Assembly: GCF_018861705.1 (NCBI RefSeq)
Contig: NZ_JAHLEC010000023.1
Span: 1-49,124 of the forward strand
Length of the DNA: 49,124 nt
Reading direction: 5' to 3'
Source: Clostridium psychrophilum
Lineage (GTDB): Bacteria > Bacillota > Clostridia > Clostridiales > Clostridiaceae
Shown here: positions 25,513-35,827 of the stretch, in pieces
Numbering within the stretch: the stretch's first letter is position 1
How the letters are laid out: every line of letters starts with the position of its first letter
The notes under the pieces: model-generated
Databases searched by the model: none
The model's input: the letters and a program-made list of their open reading frames with translations, nothing else
What the model was told of the DNA's origin: nothing
Made by a program: the position numbers and the translations under genes

Positions 25513-27648
25513 TTATTCATTCACTTTTTTTTCGTTCTGTTTCTTTTCAGCGTCTTTATTCTCACTATCTTTAATAGCGTCTCTTCTTGAAAGATTTACT
25601 CTTCCTTGATTATCTATTTCCATTACTTTTACTAATATTTCATCACCAACTGAAACAATATCTTCTACTTTATTGACTCTAACAAAATCAAGTTTAGAAA
25701 TGTGTACTAGACCTTCTTTATTAGGAAGAATTGCAACAAAAGCTCCGAAAGCAGCAATTTTTGTTACTTTGCCTAAGTATATTTCCCCTACTTTTACAGA
25801 CTTAGTCAGCTCTTCAATGATTTTAACTGCTTTATTCGCACAAGCGCTATCAGCAGACATAATTACAATTTTTCCATCATCACTAGTGTCTATTTTAACA
25901 CCAGTTTCTGCTATAATTTTCTTTATAGTTGCTCCACCTTTACCTATTACATCTCTAATCTTGTCAGGTGCCACAGTTAGTGTGTACATTCTAGGAGCAT
26001 ACTTTGATATTTCTTTTCTAGGTTCACTTATACATTGTTTCATATTTTCTAGTATATGAAGTCTTGCCACTTTTGCATCAGTAATTGCAGTCTTAATGCA
26101 ATACTCTGACAATCCATGAAGTTTTGTATCTACTTGAATAGCTGTAATACCTTTTTCAGTTCCAGCTACTTTAAAATCCATATCCCCAAAGAAATCTTCT
26201 ATACCTTGAATATCTGTTATTACTCTTTCCTTAGTTAAGTCAGCGCTTGTAATCAAACCCATTGCTATTCCTGCTGCTGGTCTCTTAATTGGGACGCCTG
26301 CATCAAGAAGTGATAAAGTACTTGCACATACACTAGCTTGCGATGTTGAGCCATTAGAACTTAATACTTCTGACACCACACGAATAGCATATGGGAATTC
26401 TTCAGCTGATGGTATAAGTGGTTCTAATGCCTTTTCAGCTAGTGCTCCATGTCCGATTTCACGTCTACCAGGCCCACGAAGTGGTTTAGTTTCTCCCACA
26501 CTATATGCTGGAAAATTATAATGATGCATGTATCGTTTTGTCTTTTCATCACTTATTCCATCTAATGTCTGAGCTTCTCCTAATGCTCCAAGAGTTGTAA
26601 CTGTCATTACTTGAGTAAGTCCTCTTGTAAATAAACCAGTACCATGTGCTCTTGGAAGTATACCTACCTCAGAACTTAGCGGTCTAACTTCATCGAAAGC
26701 TCTTCCATCAGGTCTTCTCTTTTCATTTAACATCATATTTCTAACTATTTCTTTTTGCATATTATAGAAAACTTCACCTATATCTGCTTTTTTATCAGCA
26801 TATTTCTCATCAAATTCAGAACTCATCTTTTCTTTTATTTCATCTACTTTTGAATTTCTCTCATCTTTATCCATTATGTACATGGCTGTCTTAACCATAT
26901 CAAATGAAAATTCTCTGACTTCACTTTCAAGAACTTTATCTACTTTATGCAATTTAGGTATGATTTTTTCTTTCCCAAATTTAGCTACAGCTTCTTCTTG
27001 GAAGGCTACAATTTTCTTACATGCTTCAAAAGCAAAGGCAATTGCTTTTATCATTACATCTTCAGGTATTTCGTCCCCATTTGCTTCTATCATTGTTACA
27101 TTATCTTTTGTTGCGCAAACTGTAAGTTTCATAGAACTAACAGTTCTCTCCTCAAATGTAGGATTTAATATAAATTCACCATCAACTAAGCCAACTGAAA
27201 CAGTTCCAACGGCATCAGTAAAAGGTATGCTTGATAAACATAATGCTAGTGAAGCTCCGTTCATAGCAAGTATTTCGGGTAAATTATCATGGTCAACTGA
27301 TAATACAGTACAAATAATTTGAACATCATTTTTATAACCTTTAGGAAATAATGGTCTTAATGGTCTATCTATACCTCTTGCAGTTAAAATTGCTTTTTCT
27401 GATGGTCTTGCTTCTCTTTTTATGAAACCACCAGGGATTTTACCAACAGCATAAAGTTTTTCTTCATATTCTACACTTAGTGGAAAAAAATCAATACCAT
27501 CTCTTGGTTTTTCTGAAGCATTTGCATTAACTAAAACTACTGTTTCTCCATAGCTCATGAAAATTGCACAGTTTGATAACATTCCAACCTTACCATATTC
27601 AACTTTAAGATTTCTACCTGCTACAGTAGTCTCTACAATATGAATCAT
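25513..27648 (-). CDS. pnp: Polynucleotide phosphorylase
   Basis: A 711-residue phosphorolytic 3'-5' exoribonuclease of the RNA decay machinery. Two RNase PH domains (about 5-235 and 310-540; [27 protein letters not shown]) flank an all-helical linker. The KH domain ([15 protein letters not shown], about 550-610) and S1 domain ([18 protein letters not shown], about 615-690) follow. The tail is acidic and lysine-rich. The start at 27648 has GGAGG upstream; an in-frame ATG at 27666 is too early and overlaps the ribosome site. It lies next to rpsO with an attenuating hairpin between, the classic arrangement. Confidence 0.97.
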   Translation of the reverse strand: MIHIVETTVAGRNLKVEYGKVGMLSNCAIFMSYGETVVLVNANASEKPRDGIDFFPLSVEYEEKLYAVGKIPGGFIKREARPSEKAILTARGIDRPLRPLFPKGYKNDVQIICTVLSVDHDNLPEILAMNGASLALCLSSIPFTDAVGTVSVGLVDGEFILNPTFEERTVSSMKLTVCATKDNVTMIEANGDEIPEDVMIKAIAFAFEACKKIVAFQEEAVAKFGKEKIIPKLHKVDKVLESEVREFSFDMVKTAMYIMDKDERNSKVDEIKEKMSSEFDEKYADKKADIGEVFYNMQKEIVRNMMLNEKRRPDGRAFDEVRPLSSEVGILPRAHGTGLFTRGLTQVMTVTTLGALGEAQTLDGISDEKTKRYMHHYNFPAYSVGETKPLRGPGRREIGHGALAEKALEPLIPSAEEFPYAIRVVSEVLSSNGSTSQASVCASTLSLLDAGVPIKRPAAGIAMGLITSADLTKERVITDIQGIEDFFGDMDFKVAGTEKGITAIQVDTKLHGLSEYCIKTAITDAKVARLHILENMKQCISEPRKEISKYAPRMYTLTVAPDKIRDVIGKGGATIKKIIAETGVKIDTSDDGKIVIMSADSACANKAVKIIEELTKSVKVGEIYLGKVTKIAAFGAFVAILPNKEGLVHISKLDFVRVNKVEDIVSVGDEILVKVMEIDNQGRVNLSRRDAIKDSENKDAEKKQNEKKVNE

Positions 27649-27720
27649 ATATTTGCCTCCATTCAATTTATATTAATGTATATTTGCTAATTATTAATAT
27701 TTTTCATTAACCTAAAATAA

Positions 27721-27741
27721 CAGAGCGGCTAAGCCGCTCTG
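27721..27741 (-). terminator. rpsO-pnp intergenic hairpin
   Basis: CAGAGCGGCT and AGCCGCTCTG form a perfect GC-rich palindrome with a one-base centre just after rpsO. On the minus strand TTATTTTAGG follows, so termination is probably partial and allows some pnp transcription. Confidence 0.8.
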
Positions 27742-27743
27742 AA

Positions 27744-28007
27744 TTATTTTCTTAGTCCGAGTTCTGCAAGAATTGCACGATATCTTTCAATATCTTGATT
27801 CTTTAAATAACCTAACATACCTTTTCTTTGTCCAACCATCATTAATAGACCTCTTCTTGAATGGTTATCTTTTTTATGAACCTTTAAATGTTCATTTAAT
27901 TCTGTAATTCTTTCAGTAAGTAGTGCTATTTGCACTTCTGGAGAACCAGTATCTCCTTCATGTCTTGCATGTTTTAACATTATCTCTTGTTTTTTAGCTT
28001 TTTCCAT
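27744..28007 (-). CDS. rpsO: 30S ribosomal protein S15
   Basis: An 87-residue S15, which binds the central domain of 16S rRNA early in 30S assembly. The conserved [19 protein letters not shown] and [12 protein letters not shown] segments are present. The start at 28007 is preferred because GGAGGTG lies ten bases upstream; the longer frame to 28049 runs through the leader. Its own strong promoter is at 28088-28116, and an 80-base leader with a small hairpin near the start may be the S15 autoregulatory site. Confidence 0.97.
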   Translation of the reverse strand: MEKAKKQEIMLKHARHEGDTGSPEVQIALLTERITELNEHLKVHKKDNHSRRGLLMMVGQRKGMLGYLKNQDIERYRAILAELGLRK

Positions 28008-28087
28008 TTTACAACACCTCCGAATATAATCCCCATATTCCAAGTACACCGTTGGTGATTCGGTTAACTTAGCATAAGGTTCAATCC

Positions 28088-28116
28088 ATTATAACAAACT
28101 AAGATTAATTTGTAAA
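28088..28116 (-). promoter_or_regulatory. rpsO promoter
   Basis: On the minus strand -35 TTTACA, a 17-base spacer and a perfect -10 TATAAT. Confidence 0.8.
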
Positions 28117-28143
28117 TTAATTTTTACATCATATCACTTATTT

Positions 28144-29061
28144 TTATAGTTCATGCGTATAAGCATAGTTATTATCTTTTACAAGTTGCTGCTTTAATTC
28201 ACCAATAGTATTAAATTTAACCTCATCTCTTATTCTGTTTATAAAATTTATTTTAACTGTTTCACCATAAATTTGCTTATCAAAATTAAGAATATGTGTT
28301 TCTACAGATAGCTTTCCACCTTCTACGGTAGGATTATATCCTATGTTAGTTATAGCCTTATAAAGATAACTGTTATATTCAACTACAGTATAGTATACTC
28401 CACCCTTTGGGAGAATATATTCCTTGTTATAATTTAAATTCACGGTTGGAAATCCAATAGTTCTTCCGATTTGTTTTCCTTTTATTACGTTTCCAGTAAT
28501 GCTATGTGGACGCCCTAAAAGTTCATTTGCCTTAATAATATTACCTTCAGCAATTAAATGGCGTATTTTTGAACTGCTAACAACTTCATTATCAATATTG
28601 ATGGCTTCACAGACGTATAGTTTATATCCTAGTTTTGTACTATACTTTTGTAACATTTCTACATCACCTAAATTTTTATAACCAAATCTATAATTAAAAC
28701 CAATAACTATTCCTTTTGCATTATAACACTCTACCATATTTTTTATAAAATCTTCAGGAGTTATCTTCATAAACTCCTCATCAAACTTTGCTATATTAAC
28801 TACATCAATACCAGTATCTTCAAGTAAGCTTATTTTTGTATCATTATTCATTATTAATTTTGGACATATTTCTTTGTTAATAACCGACAATGGATGATTT
28901 TCAAAAGTACAAATCATACTTTTAACATTGTTTTGTTTTGACAATTTTATAGTTTTGTCTATAAGATGCATATGCCCTAAATGTAGCCCATCAAAACTTC
29001 CAAGTGCAATATATGTTGAATATTCTAATTTTGTTTTAAAATTATCTTTTATAATTAACAT
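28144..29061 (-). CDS. ribF: Bifunctional riboflavin kinase / FAD synthetase
   Basis: A 305-residue RibF that converts riboflavin to FMN and FMN to FAD. The N-terminal adenylyltransferase domain has ALGSFDGLHLGH and SSSKIRHLI. The C-terminal flavokinase domain (about 180-305) has GRTIGFPTVNL, with a lysine and threonine for ATP/Mg, and VETHILNFDKQIYGE with the catalytic glutamate nearby. It is the last gene of the rimP-ribF operon, 13 bases after truB. No FMN riboswitch precedes it. Confidence 0.95.
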   Translation of the reverse strand: MLIIKDNFKTKLEYSTYIALGSFDGLHLGHMHLIDKTIKLSKQNNVKSMICTFENHPLSVINKEICPKLIMNNDTKISLLEDTGIDVVNIAKFDEEFMKITPEDFIKNMVECYNAKGIVIGFNYRFGYKNLGDVEMLQKYSTKLGYKLYVCEAINIDNEVVSSSKIRHLIAEGNIIKANELLGRPHSITGNVIKGKQIGRTIGFPTVNLNYNKEYILPKGGVYYTVVEYNSYLYKAITNIGYNPTVEGGKLSVETHILNFDKQIYGETVKINFINRIRDEVKFNTIGELKQQLVKDNNYAYTHEL

Positions 29062-29074
29062 TTCTATTATGCTC

Positions 29075-29944
29075 CTATATAAATGATTTTATTAATCTAA
29101 TACCATCAATACTCTTATCTGCAATTCCAATAAAATCATTTTCATTATTATATATACTATACATATTATTGACTTCAAACTTACACGTTAATGCTTTATC
29201 CTTTACTACAACACCATTCAATAAGAACTTAACGAACCTATCCTCTATTACAATTTTTGTATTATCCTGGAATATTTTTTCTATAGGAATAATATGTTTT
29301 TGTAAATTTTCTACATTTAATTCATTAACATTTATAGAATCATCAATATGGAATTGTCCTGTAGCAATTCTTTGTAAATTCCACATCATACCACCACATT
29401 TTAATGTTTCTCCAATATCATAACATAAACTTCTAATATATGTACCCTTAGAGCATTTTACTCTAAACTTTATATAGGGCGACTTAACATCCATAATATC
29501 TATACTATAAATTACTATAGCTCTCGGTTTACGCTCTATTTCTATTCCTGCTCTCGCTAATTCATAAAGTTTTTTTCCATTAACCTTTAGAGCCGAATAC
29601 ATAGGAGGAATTTGATTGTTTTCACCTACAAACGAATTAATAACACGTGTAATTTCTTCATCACTCGAATTTACTTCACTTTCTTTTAGGATTTTTCCTT
29701 CTCTATCATAAGTATCTGTAGTAACTCCCAATTTTAATTCAGCTTCATAAATTTTAAAGTCCCCCATTATATAGTCAATAGCCTTTGTTGCTTTTCCTAT
29801 ACAAACAGCTAAAACCCCGCTAGCCTCCGGGTCTAGAGTGCCAGCGTGGCCTACTTTTTTTACATTGCTAATTTTTCTTATTATGCGAACTACATCAAAG
29901 GAAGTCATTCCTGTAGGTTTAAATACATTTAGTATGCCATTCAT
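29075..29944 (-). CDS. truB: tRNA pseudouridine-55 synthase
   Basis: A 289-residue TruB that makes pseudouridine 55 in the T-loop of tRNAs. The catalytic aspartate is D38 in HAGTLDPEASGVL. SALKVNGKKLYELARAG and GTYIRSLCYDIGETL are signature segments, and a small PUA-like C-terminal part follows. Its start ATG overlaps the nrnA stop (ATGA, 4 bases), so translation is coupled. Confidence 0.96.
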   Translation of the reverse strand: MNGILNVFKPTGMTSFDVVRIIRKISNVKKVGHAGTLDPEASGVLAVCIGKATKAIDYIMGDFKIYEAELKLGVTTDTYDREGKILKESEVNSSDEEITRVINSFVGENNQIPPMYSALKVNGKKLYELARAGIEIERKPRAIVIYSIDIMDVKSPYIKFRVKCSKGTYIRSLCYDIGETLKCGGMMWNLQRIATGQFHIDDSINVNELNVENLQKHIIPIEKIFQDNTKIVIEDRFVKFLLNGVVVKDKALTCKFEVNNMYSIYNNENDFIGIADKSIDGIRLIKSFI

Positions 29945-30906
29945 TTAATCAACTCTTTTTCTAAAATTTCCATCAATTTAGCTTTAGTATCATGAAAATT
30001 TGCTTCTGCATAAAAGCCTGAAGCTCTGATATGACCTCCACCCTTAAAAACTTCTGCAATTTTGCTAACATCTACAAAGGATTTAGATCTTAAACTTACT
30101 TTAACACCATCTTCAACTTCTTTTATGAGAATTGCGACCTCAACAGTATCTATTGAAGTCCCAAAATTAATAATATCTGATGTATCTGAAGATTCTAAAT
30201 TATATTTTGCTAAAGTCCCTTTAGATATATACATAATACACACTTTACCATGGAGTTCTACAGTAATATTATTAATAATTTCTCCACAAAATTTTACTTT
30301 TTCTAACTTATTATTGTCAAAAACCATTCTATGAATTTCACTAAAATCTATACCTGTATTTATAAGCTTTCCTGCTATACCATGAGTCACACATGTTGTG
30401 TTTGAATGTCTAAAACAGCCCGTGTCCGTAATTATAGATGTGTACAAACATGTACTTATCTCTCGATCTATTTCTATATCAAGAAGTTTAAGCACATTGT
30501 ACACAATTTCTCCAACAGCTGAAGCTTTTATATCAACAAAATTTATATCTCCATACAAATCATTAGATAAATGGTGATCTATATTAATTAATTCAAAGTT
30601 TTTGTTTTTTATATTTAAATTTGCATTAATCCTTTTAAAATCACCACAATCTAAAACTACTACACAATCTGTGTCCTTTAATAAGTCCTTTGTTTTACCA
30701 CTTACTTCACTAGAGCATGGCAAGAACAAAAATGTTTGTGAAATAGCTTCTTTTGATATTATATATACTTCTTTGTTTAGTTTTCTGAGTCCAATAAGTA
30801 AAGCTAATGCGCTACCTATGCAATCACCATCAGGCGATGTATGAAAAGTTATAGCTATCTTTTGAAAACATTTTATCTTATTAGTAATCTCACTAATTGT
30901 CATCAT
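29941..30906 (-). CDS. nrnA: DHH-DHHA1 phosphoesterase, oligoribonuclease NrnA
   Basis: A 321-residue nanoRNase/pAp phosphatase. Metal-binding residues are visible in TSPDGDCIGS (D26, D28), VVLDCGD (D86) and INIDHHLSND (DHH at 110-112). The DHHA1 substrate domain contains GGGHIRASGF near the C-terminus. It finishes RNA decay by hydrolysing 2-5-mers and recycles pAp. It overlaps rbfA by 14 bases and truB by 4, without a strong own ribosome site, so it depends on coupled translation. Confidence 0.95.
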   Translation of the reverse strand: MMTISEITNKIKCFQKIAITFHTSPDGDCIGSALALLIGLRKLNKEVYIISKEAISQTFLFLPCSSEVSGKTKDLLKDTDCVVVLDCGDFKRINANLNIKNKNFELINIDHHLSNDLYGDINFVDIKASAVGEIVYNVLKLLDIEIDREISTCLYTSIITDTGCFRHSNTTCVTHGIAGKLINTGIDFSEIHRMVFDNNKLEKVKFCGEIINNITVELHGKVCIMYISKGTLAKYNLESSDTSDIINFGTSIDTVEVAILIKEVEDGVKVSLRSKSFVDVSKIAEVFKGGGHIRASGFYAEANFHDTKAKLMEILEKELIK

Positions 30907-31300
30907 TATTTTCTTCAGCTATATTTTCTTGTTTCTTTTCTTCATCATTCTTATGTTTTTCCTTTATCTGATGAAATATATTTTCCATATGCATTGCACG
31001 TTCAATAGTTTCATCTATTTCTATAATAACCTGTGGAACATGTCTTAACTTAACATGAATTCCTATTTCTTTTCTAATAAGACCAGCCGAACTTTTAAGC
31101 GCTTTGATTGTTTCTTTCTTAGCAAGTTCATTTCCAAATATACTAACATAAACCTTTGTATAGCTTAAGTCCTTTGTTGTATCAACTTTTGTTACACTAA
31201 CCATAGCACTTAACCTTGGATCTTTTATTTTGTTTTGAATTGTATTGCTTACATCTTTTTTAATTTCTTCATTTATTCTACCATTTCTATAACTAACCAT
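30893..31300 (-). CDS. rbfA: Ribosome-binding factor A
   Basis: A 135-residue RbfA with a KH-like fold, needed for late maturation of 16S rRNA and important in cold growth. RNGRINEEIKKDVSNTI and LRHVPQVIIEIDETIERA match the family. A charged tail of about 20 residues, rich in E, K and N, follows. The start ATG at 31300 is used (AAGGAG upstream) rather than a GTG three codons earlier. It lies 21 bases after infB. Confidence 0.95.
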   Translation of the reverse strand: MVSYRNGRINEEIKKDVSNTIQNKIKDPRLSAMVSVTKVDTTKDLSYTKVYVSIFGNELAKKETIKALKSSAGLIRKEIGIHVKLRHVPQVIIEIDETIERAMHMENIFHQIKEKHKNDEEKKQENIAEENNDDN

Positions 31301-31321
31301 ACAACCCACTACTCCTTATGC

Positions 31322-33397
31322 TTATATTAATTTAGGTTTTAATTCTTCCATTATAAATGCTTCTATAATGTCGCCCTCTTTAAGATCATTGAATTTTTCA
31401 ATACTTAATCCACACTCAAATCCAGCAGCAACCTCTTTTGCATCATCTTTAAATCTTTTTAATGAAGCTAATATTGATTCATTAATTACTATTCCATTTC
31501 TAATTACTCGTACACTACTATTTCTAGTGATTTTACCACTTAATACATAAGAACCTGCTATTGTTCCTACATTTGAAACTTTATATATTTGCCTTATCTC
31601 TACTCTACCTAAAACAACCTCTTTATATACAGGGTCGAGCATTCCAGCCATAGCATCTTTTATATCATCAAGAGCATCATAAATTACTCTATAAGTCTTA
31701 ATTTCTACTCCTTCTTTTTCTCCAATTGAAGCAGCATTATTATCTGGTCTTACATTAAACCCTATAATTATTGCATTTGATGCAGCCGCAAGAACAACAT
31801 CTGTTTCTGTAATAGCTCCAACTCCAGAATGAATAACTCTTACTTTAACATTGTCAGTAGACAATTTTTCAAGTGATTGCCTTATAGCCTCTACAGACCC
31901 TTGAACATCAGCTTTAACAATTACACTAAGTTCCTTAACATTTCCTTCTTGTATTTGACTATATAAGTTTTCCATTGAAACTCTATTACTAGATTGAAAA
32001 TGTTCTTCTCTTAAATTTGTTTTTCTAATTTCAGCCATATTTCTTGCAGTTTTTTCATTTTTAACTACATTAAATCTATCTCCAGCTTCTGGCACTTCAG
32101 ATAAACCAAGTACTTCAACTGGTATAGATGGTCCTGCAGTCTTTATTTTTTTACCCTTATCATCAAACATTGCTCTTATTCTTCCATAAGTTGAACCAAC
32201 TATTATAGAATCTCCAGTATGTAATGTACCATTTTGTACAAGTAAAGTAGCAAGTGGTCCTCTACCTTTATCAAGTTTTGCTTCTATAACAGTTCCTTTA
32301 GCTTTTCTATTAGCATTTGCTTTAAGTTCTAACATTTCTGCTGTAACTACTACCATTTCAAGTAAAGTATCAATACCTTCTTTAGTGTGAGCCGATACTG
32401 GAACACAAATTGTATCTCCACCCCAATCTTCTGCTACAAGGCCTTGTTCTGTTAATTCCTGTTTTACTTTATCTGGATTAGCTCCTGGTCTATCTATCTT
32501 ATTTATAGCTACTATTATTGGTACCTTAGCTGCCTTACAATGATTTATTGCTTCTATAGTTTGTGGCATAATACCATCATCTGCTGCTACAACAAGTATA
32601 ACTATATCTGTTATTTGAGCACCTCTTGCTCTCATTGCTGTAAAAGCTTCATGTCCTGGTGTGTCTAAAAATGTTATTTTTTCGCCATTAACATCAACAG
32701 TATATGCGCCAATATGTTGTGTTATTCCGCCAGCTTCTGTTTCTGTAACCTTAGATTTTCTAATACAGTCAAGAAGTGATGTCTTGCCGTGATCAACATG
32801 ACCCATAACAGTAACTACAGCTGGTTTTTTATCTGTACCTACTTCATCCTCATCGTCTTCAATGTCTTCATCATCTGCAATCTTCCCTTCTTCAGGATCT
32901 TTTAGTACTGCAAGTGCACCATATTTCTCTATTACCTTTTCAGCTGTTGCAAAATCAATTTCCTGATTCATTCCAGCCATAACACCAATAAAAATAAGTT
33001 GTTTAATTACTTCAACATAAGGTCTTTTTAACGTATCAGCTAAATCTTTAACAGTAATTGTACTGTCGATTACTACAACTTCATCATCAATTGCCTCAAC
33101 AGTATTGTTACCACTTCCTACCTCATCTCTACCTTTTTTACCTCTTTTTCTAATAACGACTTTGTTTGCATCATCATTAGCTATATTTTCATAATGTTCT
33201 ACTGTTTCATTTTTACTTTCTTTAAGTCCTGAGTTTTCATCACTATATAGTTCTTTTATTAACTCAGCATCCTCTTCTTCAATCACACTCATATGATTTT
33301 TGGCCTTTATACTAAACTCTTCGAATAGTACATTAATTAATTCTTTACTTGACACCTCTAACTCTTTTGCTAATTCATATATTCTGACTTTTGCCAA
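31322..33397 (-). CDS. infB: Translation initiation factor IF-2
   Basis: A 691-residue IF-2, the GTPase that places initiator fMet-tRNA on the ribosome. The N-terminal IF2_N motif [18 protein letters not shown] is followed by a short, highly charged linker. A second IF2_N (about 115-165) and the G domain follow: G1 GHVDHGKTS (199-207), G3 DTPGHEAF, G4 NKID. C-terminal domains II-IV complete it. The start is called at TTG 33397, with GGGGGTG six bases upstream and the protein then starting MAKVRIYE as in relatives; the GTG three codons earlier overlaps that ribosome site. Confidence 0.95.
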   Translation of the reverse strand: MAKVRIYELAKELEVSSKELINVLFEEFSIKAKNHMSVIEEEDAELIKELYSDENSGLKESKNETVEHYENIANDDANKVVIRKRGKKGRDEVGSGNNTVEAIDDEVVVIDSTITVKDLADTLKRPYVEVIKQLIFIGVMAGMNQEIDFATAEKVIEKYGALAVLKDPEEGKIADDEDIEDDEDEVGTDKKPAVVTVMGHVDHGKTSLLDCIRKSKVTETEAGGITQHIGAYTVDVNGEKITFLDTPGHEAFTAMRARGAQITDIVILVVAADDGIMPQTIEAINHCKAAKVPIIVAINKIDRPGANPDKVKQELTEQGLVAEDWGGDTICVPVSAHTKEGIDTLLEMVVVTAEMLELKANANRKAKGTVIEAKLDKGRGPLATLLVQNGTLHTGDSIIVGSTYGRIRAMFDDKGKKIKTAGPSIPVEVLGLSEVPEAGDRFNVVKNEKTARNMAEIRKTNLREEHFQSSNRVSMENLYSQIQEGNVKELSVIVKADVQGSVEAIRQSLEKLSTDNVKVRVIHSGVGAITETDVVLAAASNAIIIGFNVRPDNNAASIGEKEGVEIKTYRVIYDALDDIKDAMAGMLDPVYKEVVLGRVEIRQIYKVSNVGTIAGSYVLSGKITRNSSVRVIRNGIVINESILASLKRFKDDAKEVAAGFECGLSIEKFNDLKEGDIIEAFIMEELKPKLI

Positions 33398-33420
33398 ATC
33401 ATTCACCCCCGAAATTTGAT

Positions 33421-33732
33421 TTATTCATTGTTTTCATTCCATAAGCTTAATAGCTTACTGCTCATTCCTTTATCATTTACGCAGACAACATTAATTTCTG
33501 GTCTTCCTAAACACTTGCCTAAAATTTCATTTGGAACCCCTTCTATAAGAGGTATAACGTTTTTACTTCCTAATCTTTTGAATTTATCTTTAGTATTTAT
33601 TGCACTTTCTTCTGACAGAATTATAAGGGTTCCTCTTCCATGTGCGAGTGCGTCTTCACACTGATTGTAACCTTCAATAAGTTTACCTGCCTTTTTAGTT
33701 AAACCCAAGAATTGAAAAAATTTATTATTCAT
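33421..33732 (-). CDS. ylxQ: YlxQ, L7Ae-family RNA-binding protein
   Basis: A 103-residue protein with the L7Ae/L30e fold. [28 protein letters not shown] and [22 protein letters not shown]-type segments ([18 protein letters not shown]) are typical of YlxQ. It binds kink-turn RNA in the few homologues studied; its cell role is not settled. It overlaps ylxR by 8 bases, and infB follows after 23 bases. Confidence 0.92.
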   Translation of the reverse strand: MNNKFFQFLGLTKKAGKLIEGYNQCEDALAHGRGTLIILSEESAINTKDKFKRLGSKNVIPLIEGVPNEILGKCLGRPEINVVCVNDKGMSSKLLSLWNENNE

Positions 33733-34009
33733 TATCTATCTCATCCTCATAATTTATCTTATCCTTTAGTTTTCCATAAATTTCTTCGCTAATTTTTCCA
33801 CCTAAATTTCGCTCTAATCTTTTTGTTTTATAAGATTTTTCAAAGCACTCTATGTTATTACAAATATAAGCACCCCTACCAGGCTTTTTACCTGTTAAAT
33901 CTATAGATATTTCTCCTTCTTTACTATGCACTATGCGTAATAATTCTTTTTTACATTTCATTTCCATACATCCTGTGCACATGCGTTGAGGTATTTTTTT
34001 AACCTTCAT
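33725..34009 (-). CDS. ylxR: YlxR, RNase P modulator RnpM
   Basis: A 94-residue DUF448 protein. The conserved RMCTGCMEMKCKKELLRIV and GRGAYICNNIECFE are present, with the cysteine pairs seen in this family. In Bacillus YlxR (RnpM) binds the RNase P RNA and modulates its activity; that is family knowledge, not seen here. It lies 10 bases after nusA. Confidence 0.93.
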   Translation of the reverse strand: MKVKKIPQRMCTGCMEMKCKKELLRIVHSKEGEISIDLTGKKPGRGAYICNNIECFEKSYKTKRLERNLGGKISEEIYGKLKDKINYEDEIDNE

Positions 34010-34019
34010 AAAGTATCAC

Positions 34020-35150
34020 CTACTCCTGCGTAATGGTTTCGACTTCTTCATTTTCGACTTCTTTATTTTCACTTTCTTCTACTTCTTCAACTTCATCCAT
34101 ATTATATTGTGCTTGAGTTCTAGATTTAATATCAATCTTCCAACCAGTTAGTCTTGCTGCCAATCTAACATTCTGACCTTCTTTTCCAATAGCCAAAGAC
34201 AATTGATTATCTTCCACTATTACCTTTGCAGATTTAGAAGCTTCTTCAACCACTACATTCAATACCTTTGCAGGACTTAAAGCATTTGAAATATACTCCT
34301 CGGATTTCTTACTCCACTTAATAATGTCAATTTTTTCATTTTTTAATTCATTAACTATATTTTGAACTCTAGTACCTTTAGGTCCAACACAAGCTCCCAT
34401 AGCATCAACATTTTCATCATTTGAATATACTGCAATTTTTGTTCTTGACCCTGCTTCTCTTGAAATACTTTTTATTTCGACTACACCACCAAATACTTCT
34501 GGCACTTCTAATTCAAATAGTCGTTTTACAAGACCTGGATGAGTCCTTGATACCCCTATTTGAGCACCTTTAGTAGTGTTTTTAACTTCAACAATATATA
34601 GTTTCAATTTTTCATTAAAATTATATTCTTCTCCAGGCATTTGCTCATTAGTTCCAAGCACAGCTTCAATTTTACCTAAATCTATAAATACATTGCCTCT
34701 ATCTTTTCTTATAACAGTTCCTGTAATAATATCAAACTCTTTTGTAATAAATTCATTGTATATTATATTTCTCTCGGCTTCTTTAATTCTTTGAACAACT
34801 ACTTGTTTTGCAGATTGTGCGGCTATTCTGCCAAATTTTCTTGGAGTAACTTCAATATCAACAATATCATCAATCTCATATTTAGGGCTGTATTCCTTTG
34901 CTGCCTCTAGTGATATTTCATTAACTTCCTCAACTACTTCTTCTACAACTGTTTTTTGACCATAAACGTGTATCTCACCTGTTTCTCTGTTCATTGTCAC
35001 TTTTACATTTTGACTATTATTAGATAGAGTAGCAAAATTCTTTTTATATGCTGCAACTAATGCATCTTCAATAGTTTCGAAAAGTAAATCCTCACTAATT
35101 CCCTTTTGATCTACAATTTCTCTCAATGCTTCAATAAATTCCTGATTCAT
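34020..35150 (-). CDS. nusA: Transcription elongation factor NusA
   Basis: A 376-residue NusA: an N-terminal RNA polymerase-binding domain (1-125), an S1 domain (about 135-200: GTVIRKDRGNVFIDLGKIEA), and two KH domains (230-340, with ACVGPKGTRVQNIVNEL and LAIGKEGQNVRLAARLTGW). It lacks the acidic repeats of E. coli NusA, as usual in Firmicutes, but ends in a short acidic tail. It controls pausing, termination and antitermination. It lies 13 bases after rimP. Confidence 0.97.
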   Translation of the reverse strand: MNQEFIEALREIVDQKGISEDLLFETIEDALVAAYKKNFATLSNNSQNVKVTMNRETGEIHVYGQKTVVEEVVEEVNEISLEAAKEYSPKYEIDDIVDIEVTPRKFGRIAAQSAKQVVVQRIKEAERNIIYNEFITKEFDIITGTVIRKDRGNVFIDLGKIEAVLGTNEQMPGEEYNFNEKLKLYIVEVKNTTKGAQIGVSRTHPGLVKRLFELEVPEVFGGVVEIKSISREAGSRTKIAVYSNDENVDAMGACVGPKGTRVQNIVNELKNEKIDIIKWSKKSEEYISNALSPAKVLNVVVEEASKSAKVIVEDNQLSLAIGKEGQNVRLAARLTGWKIDIKSRTQAQYNMDEVEEVEESENKEVENEEVETITQE

Positions 35151-35163
35151 TTTAACTTCCTCC

Positions 35164-35625
35164 TTACAGCACTGGTTTTAAACTCACAATGGATATCTTT
35201 TCTTTTGGAATAAATATATTATTCCCATCATATTGAATTTCTATTTGTGCATCAGAAAATCCTAATAAATTGCCCTCAAGTTTTTTCATTCCCTCATATA
35301 GACTACTAAAGTTTATTAGTACATTCTGACCTATGTATTTTTTTAGGTGATTATCATTATATAAAATCCTCTCAATTCCTGGGGAGGATACCTCTAAACA
35401 GTAACTATCTTTTATTGGGTCTTCTACATCTAATACTTCGCTTATTGCTCTACTTGTTTTTTCACAATCTTCTAATGAAATTCCATTAGAATTGTCTATA
35501 TAAATTCTCAGATAATTTTCTCCTGCTTCTTTTATATATTCCAAGTGATATAATTCGCAATTATTTTTTTCAACTATAGGTTGAGTTATTTTTCTAATCT
35601 TTTGTAACAAGGTATTATTTTTCAC
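35164..35625 (-). CDS. rimP: Ribosome maturation factor RimP
   Basis: A 153-residue RimP, which assists early 30S assembly. CELYHLEYIKEAGENYLRIYID, EDCEKTSRAISEVLD and YCLEVSSPGIERIL are the family segments in order (first part abbreviated: NCELYHLEY). It is the first gene of the nusA operon. The start is GTG at 35625 with GGAGG upstream. The operon promoter is at 35651-35679. Confidence 0.95.
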   Translation of the reverse strand: MKNNTLLQKIRKITQPIVEKNNCELYHLEYIKEAGENYLRIYIDNSNGISLEDCEKTSRAISEVLDVEDPIKDSYCLEVSSPGIERILYNDNHLKKYIGQNVLINFSSLYEGMKKLEGNLLGFSDAQIEIQYDGNNIFIPKEKISIVSLKPVL

Positions 35626-35650
35626 TTTAACACCCTCCTTTTATTAATAT

Positions 35651-35679
35651 TTTATACAATTATTAACATATTTAATCAA
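35651..35679 (-). promoter_or_regulatory. Promoter of the rimP-nusA-infB operon
   Basis: On the minus strand -35 TTGATT, a 17-base spacer and -10 TATAAA, about 25 bases before the rimP start codon. The leader is therefore very short. Confidence 0.7.
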
Positions 35680-35692
35680 ACTATTATAATTA

Positions 35693-35746
35693 AAACGCAA
35701 CTAATAGTTGCGTTTCAATAAATAGAGAGTAGGCGGGCCTACTCTC
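35693..35746 (-). terminator. Tandem hairpins after polC
   Basis: GAGAGTAGG/CCTACTCTC (35725-35746) is followed in the minus direction by AAACGCAACTA/TAGTTGCGTTT (35693-35715) and then TTTAATTATAA. The second one looks like the actual terminator. Both lie between polC and the rimP promoter. Confidence 0.8.
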
Positions 35747-35827
35747 GTACAATAAATTACCAATGGTAACTAATATATATTATTCTATCATATAAAATTT
35801 GCTAATTCAAGGGTTTATTACATTTCC

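Noticed and set aside
26876-27322. 148-codon plus-strand open frame inside pnp
   Set aside because: It is antisense to a fully conserved gene, has no ribosome site and a composition expected from the reverse strand of coding DNA.
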